Source: JABDII01 sp963815325
Lineage (GTDB): Bacteria > Gemmatimonadota > Gemmatimonadetes > Gemmatimonadales > GWC2-71-9
Assembly (NCBI GenBank): GCA_963815325.1
Contig: CAWFGG010000005.1
Span: 407,557-471,556 of the forward strand
Reading direction: 5' to 3'
Length of the DNA stretch: 64,000 bases
The notes beneath the pieces are model-generated. The model was not told the DNA's origin. It did not search any database and worked only from the letters and a program-made list of their open reading frames with translations. The first letter of the stretch is position 1. Every line of letters begins with the position of its first letter. Below are positions 1 to 8,269 of this stretch, piece by piece. A program made the position numbers and the translations under genes.

Positions 1-1735
1 GTGACCGGTCGCTCTGTTGGCTGGCAAATACGAGAGACTGCCCGTCGGGCATCCAGGCCGGATGCGTCTGGTCACCGGCATCTTCCGTGAGGCGAACGAG
101 CGACTCGCCGTCGGAATCCGTGACGAAGATGTCGAAATTGCCGGACCGATCGGAAGCAAACGCAATCCTGGTCCGGTCCTGGGAATAGACCGGACTTCGG
201 TTCGCCGCCCCGTCCCGCAACACCTCGGTTACCCGCGACGGATCGCGCGACCGAACCTGGGCGATCGCCGACCCCGCCCCGGCTCGATCGATGACCAGCA
301 GGAGGTCGGCCACGACGCGGACCGTCGATACCGCGACATCGCCCCATGGGGTCACGGCGGTCACCGTAGCCCGACCCTCTCTGAGCCCGAGAATCACGCC
401 AGCGGAATCAACACTGACGACGCCTGGCGGGCTCGCGCTCCAGGCCACTCCTGAGGCCCGCCCGATAGGCATTCCTGAGGGATCCGTGAACCGCGCGACC
501 AATGTGTCCCTGGTCATCGGCTCGATGACGCGGTCAGCCTGCTCTAGCGCGATGGCCATGGGTTCAACGCGAACGGCCCAGGCGATCGGGTCGAACCCCT
601 TCACGCGAAGCGTGAGGCTGGTCGTCCCGCTCTGCTTCCCGTACAGGTCTCGAGCGACGGGATCGAATTCGGCAATGCCGGAGTCTGCGACTTCCCACTC
701 CAGCAGCGCTTCAGGCACCGCCAGCGAGTCCGCGCTCGCAGGATTCACCGTGAAGCTGCGCGCTCCGAGCAGGGGCACCGGCACAGGGTCGGGACCGGGC
801 GACGGCACGAGCGTGAGCCGGCTCACCGGACGGTGAACCACCAGAGGCAAGCGGCGCTCCTGCTGGAACCCTTGAATCACCAGTTCGGTCGATCCGAGGC
901 CGAGCGCCTGAACGATGCCGGTCGGACCAATCCGCGCGATGGACGGATTGACCACCCACCATCTGAGCCCGGCGGTGAGACGGCGATTGTCCTGACTCGG
1001 CACGAACACCGCAACCGTGTCGAAATCTCCCGGTCGCATCACGAGCCGCGAGCGGTCCGCCCGAAATCCCCCATGGCTCACCAGCACTGGCACCGTGTCC
1101 GCCGCGGCCCCTGCCTCGAGCCGGGCGATGAGCTCTGCCCGACCAGGGTTCCGGGCACGGAGAGCGCCGGATGGGTCCAGCTGCGCGATGGCGGTGTCGG
1201 TCGACACCCAATCGGGCGCCACGCCTTCGACTCGCGAGCCGTCGGGCCACTCGAGGAAGGCGCTCGGGCGTTGCAGTTCACCTGGGAGCAACTGCACCGG
1301 ATTGGGCTCGATCACCACGCGTCCACCTCGACGCAGCACGGTGTCGAATCCCACCGGTTCTCGCGGCGGGAATCGCATGGCGGCGGGTGATTCCGGTGAA
1401 GACACCGCGACGCGGACCTTGGCGACAGCAAACCCGGCTCGAATGACAATTGTGGCGGAACCCGCGCTTATCCCGACCACAGTGCCGTCGGGCTCGACAC
1501 GGGCAATCGCGGTATCCGTCGTGGCGAAATTGAAGCCGGGATGCGGAACGAGCCGACCACGTGCGTCGAAGGCGGAGACGAATACCCGTTCCTCCTGCCC
1601 GACGTCCAGCGCGAGCGCGCTTGGTCTGGCGCGCACTTCCACCGGGGCCTGCCCCTCGCCGACCGATGGCACCATGGTCGCGAGAGCAGCCAGGAGGAGA
1701 GCGCCTGCTCGCACTCGCCGGAGTGTCATCCACAT
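1..1735 (-). CDS. Big_2-repeat surface protein with TolB/PD40-like propeller (partial)
   Basis: The reading frame is open from an ATG at 1735 (a second in-frame ATG is at 1729) through the window edge, giving about 578 residues without the C-terminus. The N-terminus looks like a signal peptide: two Arg, then a Leu/Ala-rich stretch ending near GEGQA. About five bacterial Ig-like (Big_2) repeats follow, each with the pattern 'DTAIARVEPDGTVVG...GSATI'. The last visible part has a TolB/PD40 strand pattern ('IAFASDRSGNFDIFVTD', then 'HPAWMPDGQSLVFAS'). Big_2 domains are typical of secreted or cell-surface proteins, so export is inferred. The substrate or binding partner cannot be told. No clear Shine-Dalgarno separates the two starts. 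Confidence 0.8.
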   Translation of the reverse strand, partial: MWMTLRRVRAGALLLAALATMVPSVGEGQAPVEVRARPSALALDVGQEERVFVSAFDARGRLVPHPGFNFATTDTAIARVEPDGTVVGISAGSATIVIRAGFAVAKVRVAVSSPESPAAMRFPPREPVGFDTVLRRGGRVVIEPNPVQLLPGELQRPSAFLEWPDGSRVEGVAPDWVSTDTAIAQLDPSGALRARNPGRAELIARLEAGAAADTVPVLVSHGGFRADRSRLVMRPGDFDTVAVFVPSQDNRRLTAGLRWWVVNPSIARIGPTGIVQALGLGSTELVIQGFQQERRLPLVVHRPVSRLTLVPSPGPDPVPVPLLGARSFTVNPASADSLAVPEALLEWEVADSGIAEFDPVARDLYGKQSGTTSLTLRVKGFDPIAWAVRVEPMAIALEQADRVIEPMTRDTLVARFTDPSGMPIGRASGVAWSASPPGVVSVDSAGVILGLREGRATVTAVTPWGDVAVSTVRVVADLLLVIDRAGAGSAIAQVRSRDPSRVTEVLRDGAANRSPVYSQDRTRIAFASDRSGNFDIFVTDSDGESLVRLTEDAGDQTHPAWMPDGQSLVFASQQSDRS

Positions 1736-2013
1736 GATTGGCCTAGAGCCGCAAGTCACAGGCCACCTATCGACCCAGCGTAATGACTTATGGGACAACG
1801 ACTTTGAGGAATCGACCGAGGGCCAAGTCGCTGCATTCTGCAGGGACACCATCCGTGGCGTCTCTTCGCGTCGTGTGACCTCGCATCGGAGCGGCACGGT
1901 CGGCAGAACACCTTGCGTGAAAGTGTATTATCCTGAGATTGTGAGATGGCCGGGGATCGACACGCTCCGGCACCTGCGGCGGGTCGCGCCGCCATAGCAT
2001 GCGAGGAGTGACC

Positions 2014-2352
2014 ATGGCCGAGATGATCGACAGGGAAGTCGGATGGTCCGGCGCGGGATGGATGGAGCCGATGCCACTGGCCAGTGAGCCGCCCCCGCCT
2101 CCACCTCCGCCCCCGGCGCCAGCCAAGCCGGCAATGGTGGCCAAGCCGAAGCCAAAACCCAAGGCCAAACCAAAGCCGAAGGCCAAGGCGAAGAAGAAGG
2201 TCAAGAAGGTGGCCAAGAAGGCCACTAAGCGCGCCGCGAAGAAGAAGGCCAAGAAGCGGCCCGCCAAGAAGGCCGCCAAGCGCCCCGCGAAGAAGAAGGC
2301 CGCCAAGCGCAAGAAACCGGCTCGGAAGCGGGCGGCGAAGAAGAAGAAGTAG
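2014..2352 (+). CDS. Lys/Ala/Pro-rich histone H1-like protein
   Basis: The protein has 112 residues. The first 30 or so are ordinary and slightly acidic. A run of nine prolines follows, then a tail made almost entirely of Lys, Ala, Arg and Pro in 'AKK', 'PAKK' and 'KPKPK' units. Such tails are known from histone H1-like nucleoid proteins and AlgP-type proteins, so DNA or polyanion binding is inferred. The ATG at 2014 is preferred to the in-frame ATG at 1999 because GAGGAG lies seven bases before it. The antisense strand is also open here, but only as a mirror of the repetitive Lys codons. Confidence 0.75.
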   Translation: MAEMIDREVGWSGAGWMEPMPLASEPPPPPPPPPAPAKPAMVAKPKPKPKAKPKPKAKAKKKVKKVAKKATKRAAKKKAKKRPAKKAAKRPAKKKAAKRKKPARKRAAKKKK

Positions 2353-2474
2353 GAGTCTTGGCTCCGCCGAGGCGCTTCGCGACGCACGAAGCGCCTTGTG
2401 ACGTCGGGCGGCCGTCGATTAGGCGACCGCCACCGGTGCGCGACGTCCTCCTCACCGACCCTCGTCTGGACTTC

Positions 2475-2934
2475 ATGCGAACCACGCTCATCGGCTGCAT
2501 TCTCTTCCTTGCTGCGTGCGCCCCTTCCGCGTCACCGCCGAGCCGAGGAAGCAAACGTCGCATCGATAACCGTCACCCTGGCCCGGCAGTTTCAACACGC
2601 TGCCGCCGCATGGAATCAGGGCGACCTGGATGCGTTCATGTCCGACTATCTCGCGGACAGCACCACTACCTTTGTGGGCAGCGGCGGATTGCTTCACGGG
2701 GTTGGCGCAATCCGCGCCCGGTATGCGCCCCTCTTCGGCCAGGGGGCAAGCCGCGACAGCTTGCGGTTCGAGCAGTTCGAGATCCGAGTGCTCGGGAATG
2801 GCCTCGTGCTCGTGACGGCTCGCTACATCCTGCATCGCGGGCCGGAAACAACGGCAAGCGGTCCATTTACCCTGATCATGCGCCAGGGTCCTGACGGTTG
2901 GAAAATCATCCATGACCACTCAAGCAGCGACTAG
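2475..2934 (+). CDS. SnoaL/DUF4440-like lipoprotein (frameshifted)
   Basis: A lipoprotein signal starts at ATG 2475 (MRTTLIGCILFLAAC, lipobox LAAC). About 25 codons later the recognisable domain continues in the +1 frame, so an extra base lies near 2545. The domain contains 'AAAAWNQGDLDAFMSDYLAD' and ends with 'DGWKIIHDHSS', which is typical of SnoaL-like/DUF4440 proteins of the NTF2 fold. The total length of 460 bases (3n+1) fits one inserted base. The 3' end overlaps the start of the next gene by 23 bases, suggesting translational coupling. The role is unknown; related proteins are often small periplasmic binding or isomerase-like folds. Confidence 0.65.
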
Positions 2935-4288
2935 ACGCAGGGCCCTCCTCCTTTCGCTGTTGCTGCTGATCGGATTGGCGGCATGCGGCGACCGGCCCCA
3001 AGAGGCACACTTCGCCTTGGTGGGCGGAACGCTCATCGATGGCACCGGCGGCCCGCCACTGGTCAACGCGACGGTGGTGGTGCGCGGCCGATACATCGAA
3101 GCCATCGGGCCGGGTGACGAGGTCGTGCTCGAGGATGGCATCACCAGGGTGGACGCAACAGGAAAATGGATCTTGCCTGGGCTGATCGACGCCCACGCCC
3201 ACATCCAGCGGTGGATGCTGCCGCGGTACCTGGCGGCTGGTGTTACCGCCGTGCGAGGTCTGCACGGGAAACAGGACTCGATTCTCGCCCTGGCTGAGCA
3301 GGCCAACCTCAACGCGTTTCCGAGTCCGCAGCTGTTCGTCGCTGGTGCCATGATAGACGGGGTGCCGCCGACGCGGACCGATGCGACGGGCGTGCGCGAC
3401 GACACGGAGGGCCGGCAAGCGGTCGATCAGCGCTCCCTTGCCGGAGTCGATCAGATCATGACCTACACGCGGATTACGCCGTCGATCCTTGGCGCAATCG
3501 TCGATGAGGCGCGATCGTTCAATCTCCCGGTGGCGGCGCAGCTTGGGCTGACCGATGCCCTGACCGCGGCACGGCAAGGCGTGCGCTCGATTGAACAACT
3601 CAGCGGAGTGGCTGAAGCCGCGTCGGGGAATGCGAGTGGGCTGTATGCCGCCCATCGGCAGGGATATTGGCAAGGGTGGACGGCGGCCGAGCAAAGCTGG
3701 GTGCGGCTCCGCCCGTTGGCGTTGAAAGACGTCGCGGAGCGACTTGCCGCGACCGGCGTCGTTCTCGTCCCGATGTTGGCCACCCACGACGCATACAGCC
3801 GGCTGGACGATCCCACCGTCGTGGAATCGGCCGGCTCCCTCAGCACCCCCGATTCGATTCGGGCGCGCTGGGATCCGGCGGCGCTGACTACCGCCGCCGG
3901 GTGGTCGCTCGATTTCTTTCGAACGGCTCGACTCGCGCGTGAGTCGCAGAACCGCTTTCTCCGGGACTTCGCCGCGGCGGGCGGTATCATCGCGGCAGGG
4001 TCCAACGCCGGAGAGGATTTTTTCGCTGCGGGTGACGGCCTCCACACCGAGATCGAGCTCCTGGCGGCCGCCGGCCTCTCGCCCTCCGAGGCCATCGTGG
4101 CCGCAACGGGCAATGGTGCCCGCCTGGTGGGCGCCGACTCCATCGGCACCCTCGCCCCTGGCAAGGTGGCCAATCTCGTGATTCTCGCGCGCGATCCGCT
4201 GAGCGACATACGAAACACCCGCTCGGTGGAACGCATCATCCTTCGCGGAGCCATCATGCCCACGGATTCGATCCGGGCGTCGTGGTAG
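2912..4288 (+). CDS. Amidohydrolase-fold lipoprotein with degenerate metal site
   Basis: The protein has 458 residues with a lipoprotein signal (lipobox LAAC near residue 25). It shows the amidohydrolase order: N-terminal beta sandwich ('GGTLIDGTGGPPL'), 'PGLIDAHAHI' (HxH at about 95-97), TIM barrel, and the C-terminal 'GTLAPGKVANLVILARDPL'. Active members normally carry a carboxylated Lys, two further His and an Asp. Here those places read M183 ('VDQIMTYTR'), Q210 ('VAAQLGL'), Q229 ('SIEQLSG') and N365 ('GSNAGED'). It is probably not a normal metal-dependent hydrolase. It overlaps the preceding lipoprotein gene by 23 bases. Confidence 0.8.
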   Translation: MTTQAATRRRALLLSLLLLIGLAACGDRPQEAHFALVGGTLIDGTGGPPLVNATVVVRGRYIEAIGPGDEVVLEDGITRVDATGKWILPGLIDAHAHIQRWMLPRYLAAGVTAVRGLHGKQDSILALAEQANLNAFPSPQLFVAGAMIDGVPPTRTDATGVRDDTEGRQAVDQRSLAGVDQIMTYTRITPSILGAIVDEARSFNLPVAAQLGLTDALTAARQGVRSIEQLSGVAEAASGNASGLYAAHRQGYWQGWTAAEQSWVRLRPLALKDVAERLAATGVVLVPMLATHDAYSRLDDPTVVESAGSLSTPDSIRARWDPAALTTAAGWSLDFFRTARLARESQNRFLRDFAAAGGIIAAGSNAGEDFFAAGDGLHTEIELLAAAGLSPSEAIVAATGNGARLVGADSIGTLAPGKVANLVILARDPLSDIRNTRSVERIILRGAIMPTDSIRASW

Positions 4289-4493
4289 GGCCGCACGCCG
4301 GCCGCGCGTAGCGTACCGGTCTCTCGCGAGCTATATATCCGTTAATCCGCGCCACCAGAAATCGGTGTGCCCACTGCACCTGGATTTCTCGACCCCCGAC
4401 CCGGGGTACCGCGGGGCGCTTGGGCGCCGACCGGCGCCGTTGATCGTATTGCCTCGACCCGTCGGGTCGGGGTCCGCTGGTGGAGGTTCCACA

Positions 4494-5435
4494 ATGCAGC
4501 CGTCTCCCATTCTCCAGCCCGATGCTCTCGCCACCGCGCTGGACCGGCTCGAGAGCTACTTCGCCAAGCCCGGCAATCGCGCGGCGATCCTGGCACGGCA
4601 GGCGCTGGGCCGGGCCCGCCCGACTGACCTCGGCCTCCGGGACCGCCTCGTCAGAGAAATGCGCGCGGAGACCAGGCCCGATGGCAGCATCGGCGGAGCC
4701 GTGATTCCGACCATTTGGCGGGCCCTTGAACTCATGGAACTCGACCACCGCGGCGACCAGGTGGGTACGATCCGGGTCGTCGGCTGGATCCTCAATCTCC
4801 AAGGAAAGCCGGGCGGCTTCGGTGAAGGCTGCACGCCGGCCCGCCACGAGCATCGGGCGTGCAACCATCATGTGGGAGGGTTCTTTTCCCCGGGCCCGAG
4901 CGCCCAGCGGATATCGCCGGTGACCCTGCCGAACGGGGCCGTCTACCACACGGAAGAGGCAGCCCGATTCGCCATCAGTTGTCTCGCGTTGCGAGCCGCC
5001 CTCCGCGCCGGCCAGGAGAAGCGGCCGCTGGTGGGTCAGCATCTCCAAAGCCTGGTGGATCTCGAGGAGTTGTGGACGGAGTGGGACGGATACTTCGCTC
5101 CCGACATGGCGACCGCCGCGCTACATGCCCTCGCGATCGGACCCCCGCCTTACCGGGCCGCCCTGCCCAAGGCCGCCGCCTTCGTCTCGGCCCAGCAGGC
5201 GCCCGACGGCTCGTGGCCGGGGGCGGACCTGTTCCAGGCCGTCGACGCCCTGGCGGCTGCCGGAACGGCCGAGGCTCGCGCGGCCATCAGCCGGGCAGTC
5301 CCGGCACTCTTGGCACAGCAGCAACCCGACGGAACGTTCGGTCCCGTGGCCAGCGACGAGCGCGCCCTGATTGCGTTGCAGGGAATTCTGCTGGCGCAGC
5401 GGGAACTCGACCTCCGCACCACAAGCCCGCTCTGA
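4494..5435 (+). CDS. Squalene-cyclase/prenyltransferase-like repeat protein
   Basis: The protein has 313 residues from the ATG at 4494, preferred because TGGAGG lies just upstream; the frame is open further back without a good start. The C-terminal third contains alpha/alpha-toroid (QW-like) repeats: 'SAQQAPDGSWPG' and 'AQQQPDGTFGPVAS'. The middle has a Cys/His-rich stretch around 'GFGEGCTPARHEHRACNHH'. At half the length of a squalene-hopene cyclase and without a visible DxDD motif, it is not a complete terpene cyclase. Function unknown. The two QW-like units support only the fold. Confidence 0.6.
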   Translation: MQPSPILQPDALATALDRLESYFAKPGNRAAILARQALGRARPTDLGLRDRLVREMRAETRPDGSIGGAVIPTIWRALELMELDHRGDQVGTIRVVGWILNLQGKPGGFGEGCTPARHEHRACNHHVGGFFSPGPSAQRISPVTLPNGAVYHTEEAARFAISCLALRAALRAGQEKRPLVGQHLQSLVDLEELWTEWDGYFAPDMATAALHALAIGPPPYRAALPKAAAFVSAQQAPDGSWPGADLFQAVDALAAAGTAEARAAISRAVPALLAQQQPDGTFGPVASDERALIALQGILLAQRELDLRTTSPL

Positions 5436-5447
5436 GGCGGACCCGAG

Positions 5448-6170
5448 TTACGCGGTCAGCACGCCCAGAGCCCGGATCAACCACCACAGTCCCACCGCCA
5501 CACCGGCAGCACCGACCAACATTCCGGCGCTCCGGCTCAAGTCGATCGAGCGCGATGTGGCGCGCGTGATGGCGAATGCCGCAGCGCCAGCGAAGGCCAT
5601 CATGGACCCGATCACCCCGAGCCCGAACGCGACTAGGTAGGCGAGACCGACACCAACGTTATCGATCAATGTGACCGGGACCAGCGCGACGGCGGCGCTG
5701 CTGCCAGCGAGGCCGTGGAGCAGGCCGACGAGCACCAGTGCCTTCCCATGACGATGGCGCGTGGTGCCGGTCGCGGGGTGCGCGTGCGCGTGGGCGTGAT
5801 GATGCGGGTGAAGCCCTTCTGGGTGGGCATGCAGGTGAAGGTGGTCGCCGTGTTCCTCGGGCGGGTGGAGGTGTAGTTTCTTTGCACGGCGGATGGCCCA
5901 GACCCCGATGCCGATGAGCATCAGACCGACCAGCAGCTCACCCAGGCCGTCATAGCGTGCGGGCCACCGGACGCCCGACAGGAGCAGAAGTCCGCCGACG
6001 ACAAACACGGCAATGGCATGGCCCAGACCCCAGCGCGCGCCGAATTGGACTGCTGCTCGGAGCCCGGGCCGCTCGGTGAGAAACGATGACACCGCGATCA
6101 TGTGGTCCACATCGAGCGCGTGGATCGAGCCCAGCATGATTGCCGTGAGGAGACTGAGCCACCCGGTCAA
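5448..6170 (-). CDS. Nickel/cobalt transporter-like membrane protein (NicO/NiCoT type)
   Basis: This 240-residue polytopic membrane protein has about six hydrophobic segments. The first helix carries 'HALDVDHM', which matches the HAxDxDH signature of nickel/cobalt permeases. Between helices three and four is a His-rich loop ('HPHHHAHAHAHPA' and nearby HxH units), as in RcnA/NicO-type transporters. Import or export of Ni2+ or Co2+ is inferred; direction and metal cannot be decided. It is divergent from selD, with about 100 bases between the starts, so promoters for both probably lie there. Confidence 0.75.
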   Translation of the reverse strand: MTGWLSLLTAIMLGSIHALDVDHMIAVSSFLTERPGLRAAVQFGARWGLGHAIAVFVVGGLLLLSGVRWPARYDGLGELLVGLMLIGIGVWAIRRAKKLHLHPPEEHGDHLHLHAHPEGLHPHHHAHAHAHPATGTTRHRHGKALVLVGLLHGLAGSSAAVALVPVTLIDNVGVGLAYLVAFGLGVIGSMMAFAGAAAFAITRATSRSIDLSRSAGMLVGAAGVAVGLWWLIRALGVLTA

Positions 6171-6271
6171 GGCGACGCCTGAATCGTCACCAAGTTCTCG
6201 GAAGAGAGGGAACCCCGGCTCGACAGCTGCCGATCAGCCACCTGTTTGATTTCCCGAAGCAGTGAGGCCCC

Positions 6272-7342
6272 ATGAATGAGACCCCGCAAGATAAGCGCCC
6301 CAGGATCCGCCTGACCACGCTTTCCCACGGCGCCGGTTGAGCGTGTAAGCTCGGCGAAGCCGATCTGGCGCAGGTCCTGCGCTTTCTACCTGCCGTGGCC
6401 GATCCACGCGTGTTGGTAGACGCCGCCTCCAATGACGACGCGGCGGTATTTCGCTTATCCGCAGACCGGGCGCTGGTGGCCAGCACCGATTTCTTCACGC
6501 CCATCGTCGACGATCCGGCGACGTGGGGCGCGATCGCCGCCGCCAACGCCCTGAGCGACCTGTACGCCATGGGGGCAACGCCGCTCTTCGCGCTCAATCT
6601 GGTGGCCTGGCCACGTGACACGTTGCCGTTCGAGCTGCTGGGCGACGTGATCGCGGGAGCGGCGGCCATCGCCACGGCGGCAGGGTGCCCCGTCCTCGGT
6701 GGCCACTCGATCGACGACCCCGAACCGAAGTTCGGCATGGTAGTCCTCGGAGAGGTCCACCCCGACCGCATCATGACCAACGCGGGGGCCAAGCCGGACG
6801 ACGCCCTCGTGCTCACCAAGCCGCTGGGTACCGGCATCATCACCACTGCGCTCAAACACGGGGTCATTGATGAAGGAGATACCGCCCAGGCCGTCCGCTC
6901 GATGACGACGCTCAACGCCGGGGCCGCGCGGGTTGCCGCGGACCATGGGCTCAGGACCGTGACCGATGTGACCGGCTTTGGCCTGATTGGCCACCTCCGC
7001 AACGTCCTCCTCTCCAGCGGGGTGAGCGCCACTCTCGAGTTCGCGGCGCTGCCGCTCCTCGAGCGCGCGCTCGAGCTGGCCGGCCGCGGCCTGGTCCCGG
7101 CCGGGACCAAGCGGAACCTTGGCGCGGCCCAGGATGTGACCTGGGATGCCTCGTTCACCGAGGCGGAGCGATGGCTCTGCGTGGATGCGCAGACGTCGGG
7201 CGGTTTGCTGTTGGCCGTCCCGAAGGCCCAATTGGCCAAGGTCCTCGAGGGCCTTCGGTTGGAGGGGACCCTGTGCGCTGCGGTCATCGGCCGCGCCACG
7301 GAGGGACGACCGGGCGCAATCACCATGAGGCGGGGAGCGTGA
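6272..7342 (+). CDS. selD: Selenide, water dikinase (selenophosphate synthetase) with selenocysteine
   Basis: SelD makes selenophosphate from selenide and ATP for selenocysteine and selenouridine synthesis. Read from ATG 6272 the protein has 356 residues. The active-site motif reads SHGAG-U-ACK, with an in-frame TGA at 6338-6340 as residue 23, exactly where E. coli SelD has Cys17 and just before the catalytic Lys (K26 here). The rest matches the family: 'STDFFTPIVDD', 'AAANALSDLYAMG', 'GGHSIDDPEP', 'TDVTGFGLIGHL', 'DAQTSGGLLLAV'. A gene finder that stops at TGA would start at GTG 6395 and lose the catalytic residues. A SECIS-like hairpin follows the UGA. Its stop overlaps the next start (GTGA). 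Confidence 0.93.
6338..6382 (+). promoter_or_regulatory. UGA selenocysteine codon plus bacterial SECIS-like hairpin
   Basis: The TGA at 6338-6340 is followed by a perfect 6-bp hairpin at 6368-6382 (GCGCAG, loop GTC, CTGCGC). The loop-proximal GGTC begins 32 bases after the UGA. Known bacterial SECIS elements lie in the coding region shortly after the UGA and carry G and U in the apical loop; the E. coli fdhF element has the very similar CAGGUCUGC tip. A second small stem (TCGGC GAA GCCGA, 6351-6363) lies between. SelB recognition is inferred. Confidence 0.75.
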
Positions 7343-7575
7343 CCTCCCGCCGGCGCGGAATGCGCCTATCCCCGGCGCTCTATAACGAGCTCGAGGCAGC
7401 GGCCGCCGCCCACCGCAGAGTGGCGCTGATGCGCCGGGGAAGCGAGTTCGTGGTCATCGCACGGCGTATCATTACTACTCCTCGGGAGGCCCTCGTGGCC
7501 CTGCTTCCCATGACCGGGGAAGAGATGGTCTTTCCATTGGAGGAGATCGACACATTCCACATCCTCGATCGTTAG
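7339..7575 (+). CDS. Small hypothetical protein downstream of selD
   Basis: The GTG at 7339 overlaps the selD stop codon (GTGA), giving a 78-residue protein; an ATG at 7360 would give 71. It is a soluble, basic protein with a hydrophobic core 'SEFVVIARRIIT...EALVALLPMTGEEMVFPLEEIDTFHIL'. It reads like a small beta-rich fold. I do not recognise a family. The overlap suggests coupling to selD translation, which does not by itself prove a selenium role. Confidence 0.55.
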   Translation: MTSRRRGMRLSPALYNELEAAAAAHRRVALMRRGSEFVVIARRIITTPREALVALLPMTGEEMVFPLEEIDTFHILDR

Positions 7576-7630
7576 CGCTTGACCTTTCTCGCCGGCGTGC
7601 ACACCCTCACGGCATGAGGCTTCACGACTG

Positions 7631-8266
7631 ATGCCACGTCCATCGCTCCCGATTGCGGTCATCCATCTCGACGAGAGCTGTTTGGGAAACGGGCGGGAGG
7701 GACGCACGCCGGGCGGTGCCGCGGGCCTCATCGAGGTGCGGCCGCGGCAGGCCATCGAACGGCGCGACTTCTATCTCCACGCGGCCGACACAACCAACAA
7801 CCGCATGGCCCTCGCGGGCGCGATTGCCGCACTCCAGCTCCTGGGGCGGAAGGGGCGGCGCTTACGTGTGCTGGTGGTGTCCGATTCCGAGTACCTGGTC
7901 AAGGGAATGCGGGAATGGGTCCCGTCGTGGATCCAGCGCGATTGGCGGCGAAAGGGTGGAGCGATCGAGAACTTGGCACTCTGGCGCGCGCTGGTCGAAA
8001 CCGCTCGGGCGCATGAGGTCCAGTGGACTTGGGTCCGTGGCCACACGGGACACGTCAAGAACGAGTATGCCAACGATCTCGCGGTTGCGGCGGCGACGGA
8101 GCAGAAGACGTCGGACGGAGCGACGCCATCGGGGCTCTCGGCCTGGCTCGCCGCCAAACAGGCACGCGGCCTCTATCCCGACTACGACCCGGATGCGTCG
8201 TTCGCCGCAGCGGAACGATTGGTGGCAAGCGATGAGCCGCTACCCATAGCCAAGGCAGTCGAGTAA
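7631..8266 (+). CDS. RNase HI-like protein lacking catalytic acids
   Basis: The protein has 211 residues: an RNase HI domain (about 7-155) plus a C-terminal extension of about 55. Landmarks are 'HLDESCLGNG' (D14), 'TTNNRMALAGAI', 'VVSDSEYLVKGM' (D85), 'WVRGHTGH' (H138) and 'NEYANDLA'. In E. coli RNase HI the second motif is NNRMEL, with catalytic Glu48; here it is Ala60. The fourth acid (Asp134 in NERCDELA) aligns with N148. Two of four metal ligands are therefore missing, and the protein may bind RNA-DNA hybrids without cleaving them. It lies four bases before the zinc-ribbon gene. Confidence 0.75.
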   Translation: MPRPSLPIAVIHLDESCLGNGREGRTPGGAAGLIEVRPRQAIERRDFYLHAADTTNNRMALAGAIAALQLLGRKGRRLRVLVVSDSEYLVKGMREWVPSWIQRDWRRKGGAIENLALWRALVETARAHEVQWTWVRGHTGHVKNEYANDLAVAAATEQKTSDGATPSGLSAWLAAKQARGLYPDYDPDASFAAAERLVASDEPLPIAKAVE

Positions 8267-8269
8267 ACC

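Noticed and set aside
1788..2387. Phe/Ala-rich antisense membrane protein
   Set aside because: It is the mirror of the Lys-rich gene at 2014, whose start and ribosome site are better.
6395..7342. Short SelD starting at GTG 6395
   Set aside because: It would lack the catalytic Sec/Cys and Lys, which are encoded just upstream in the same frame.
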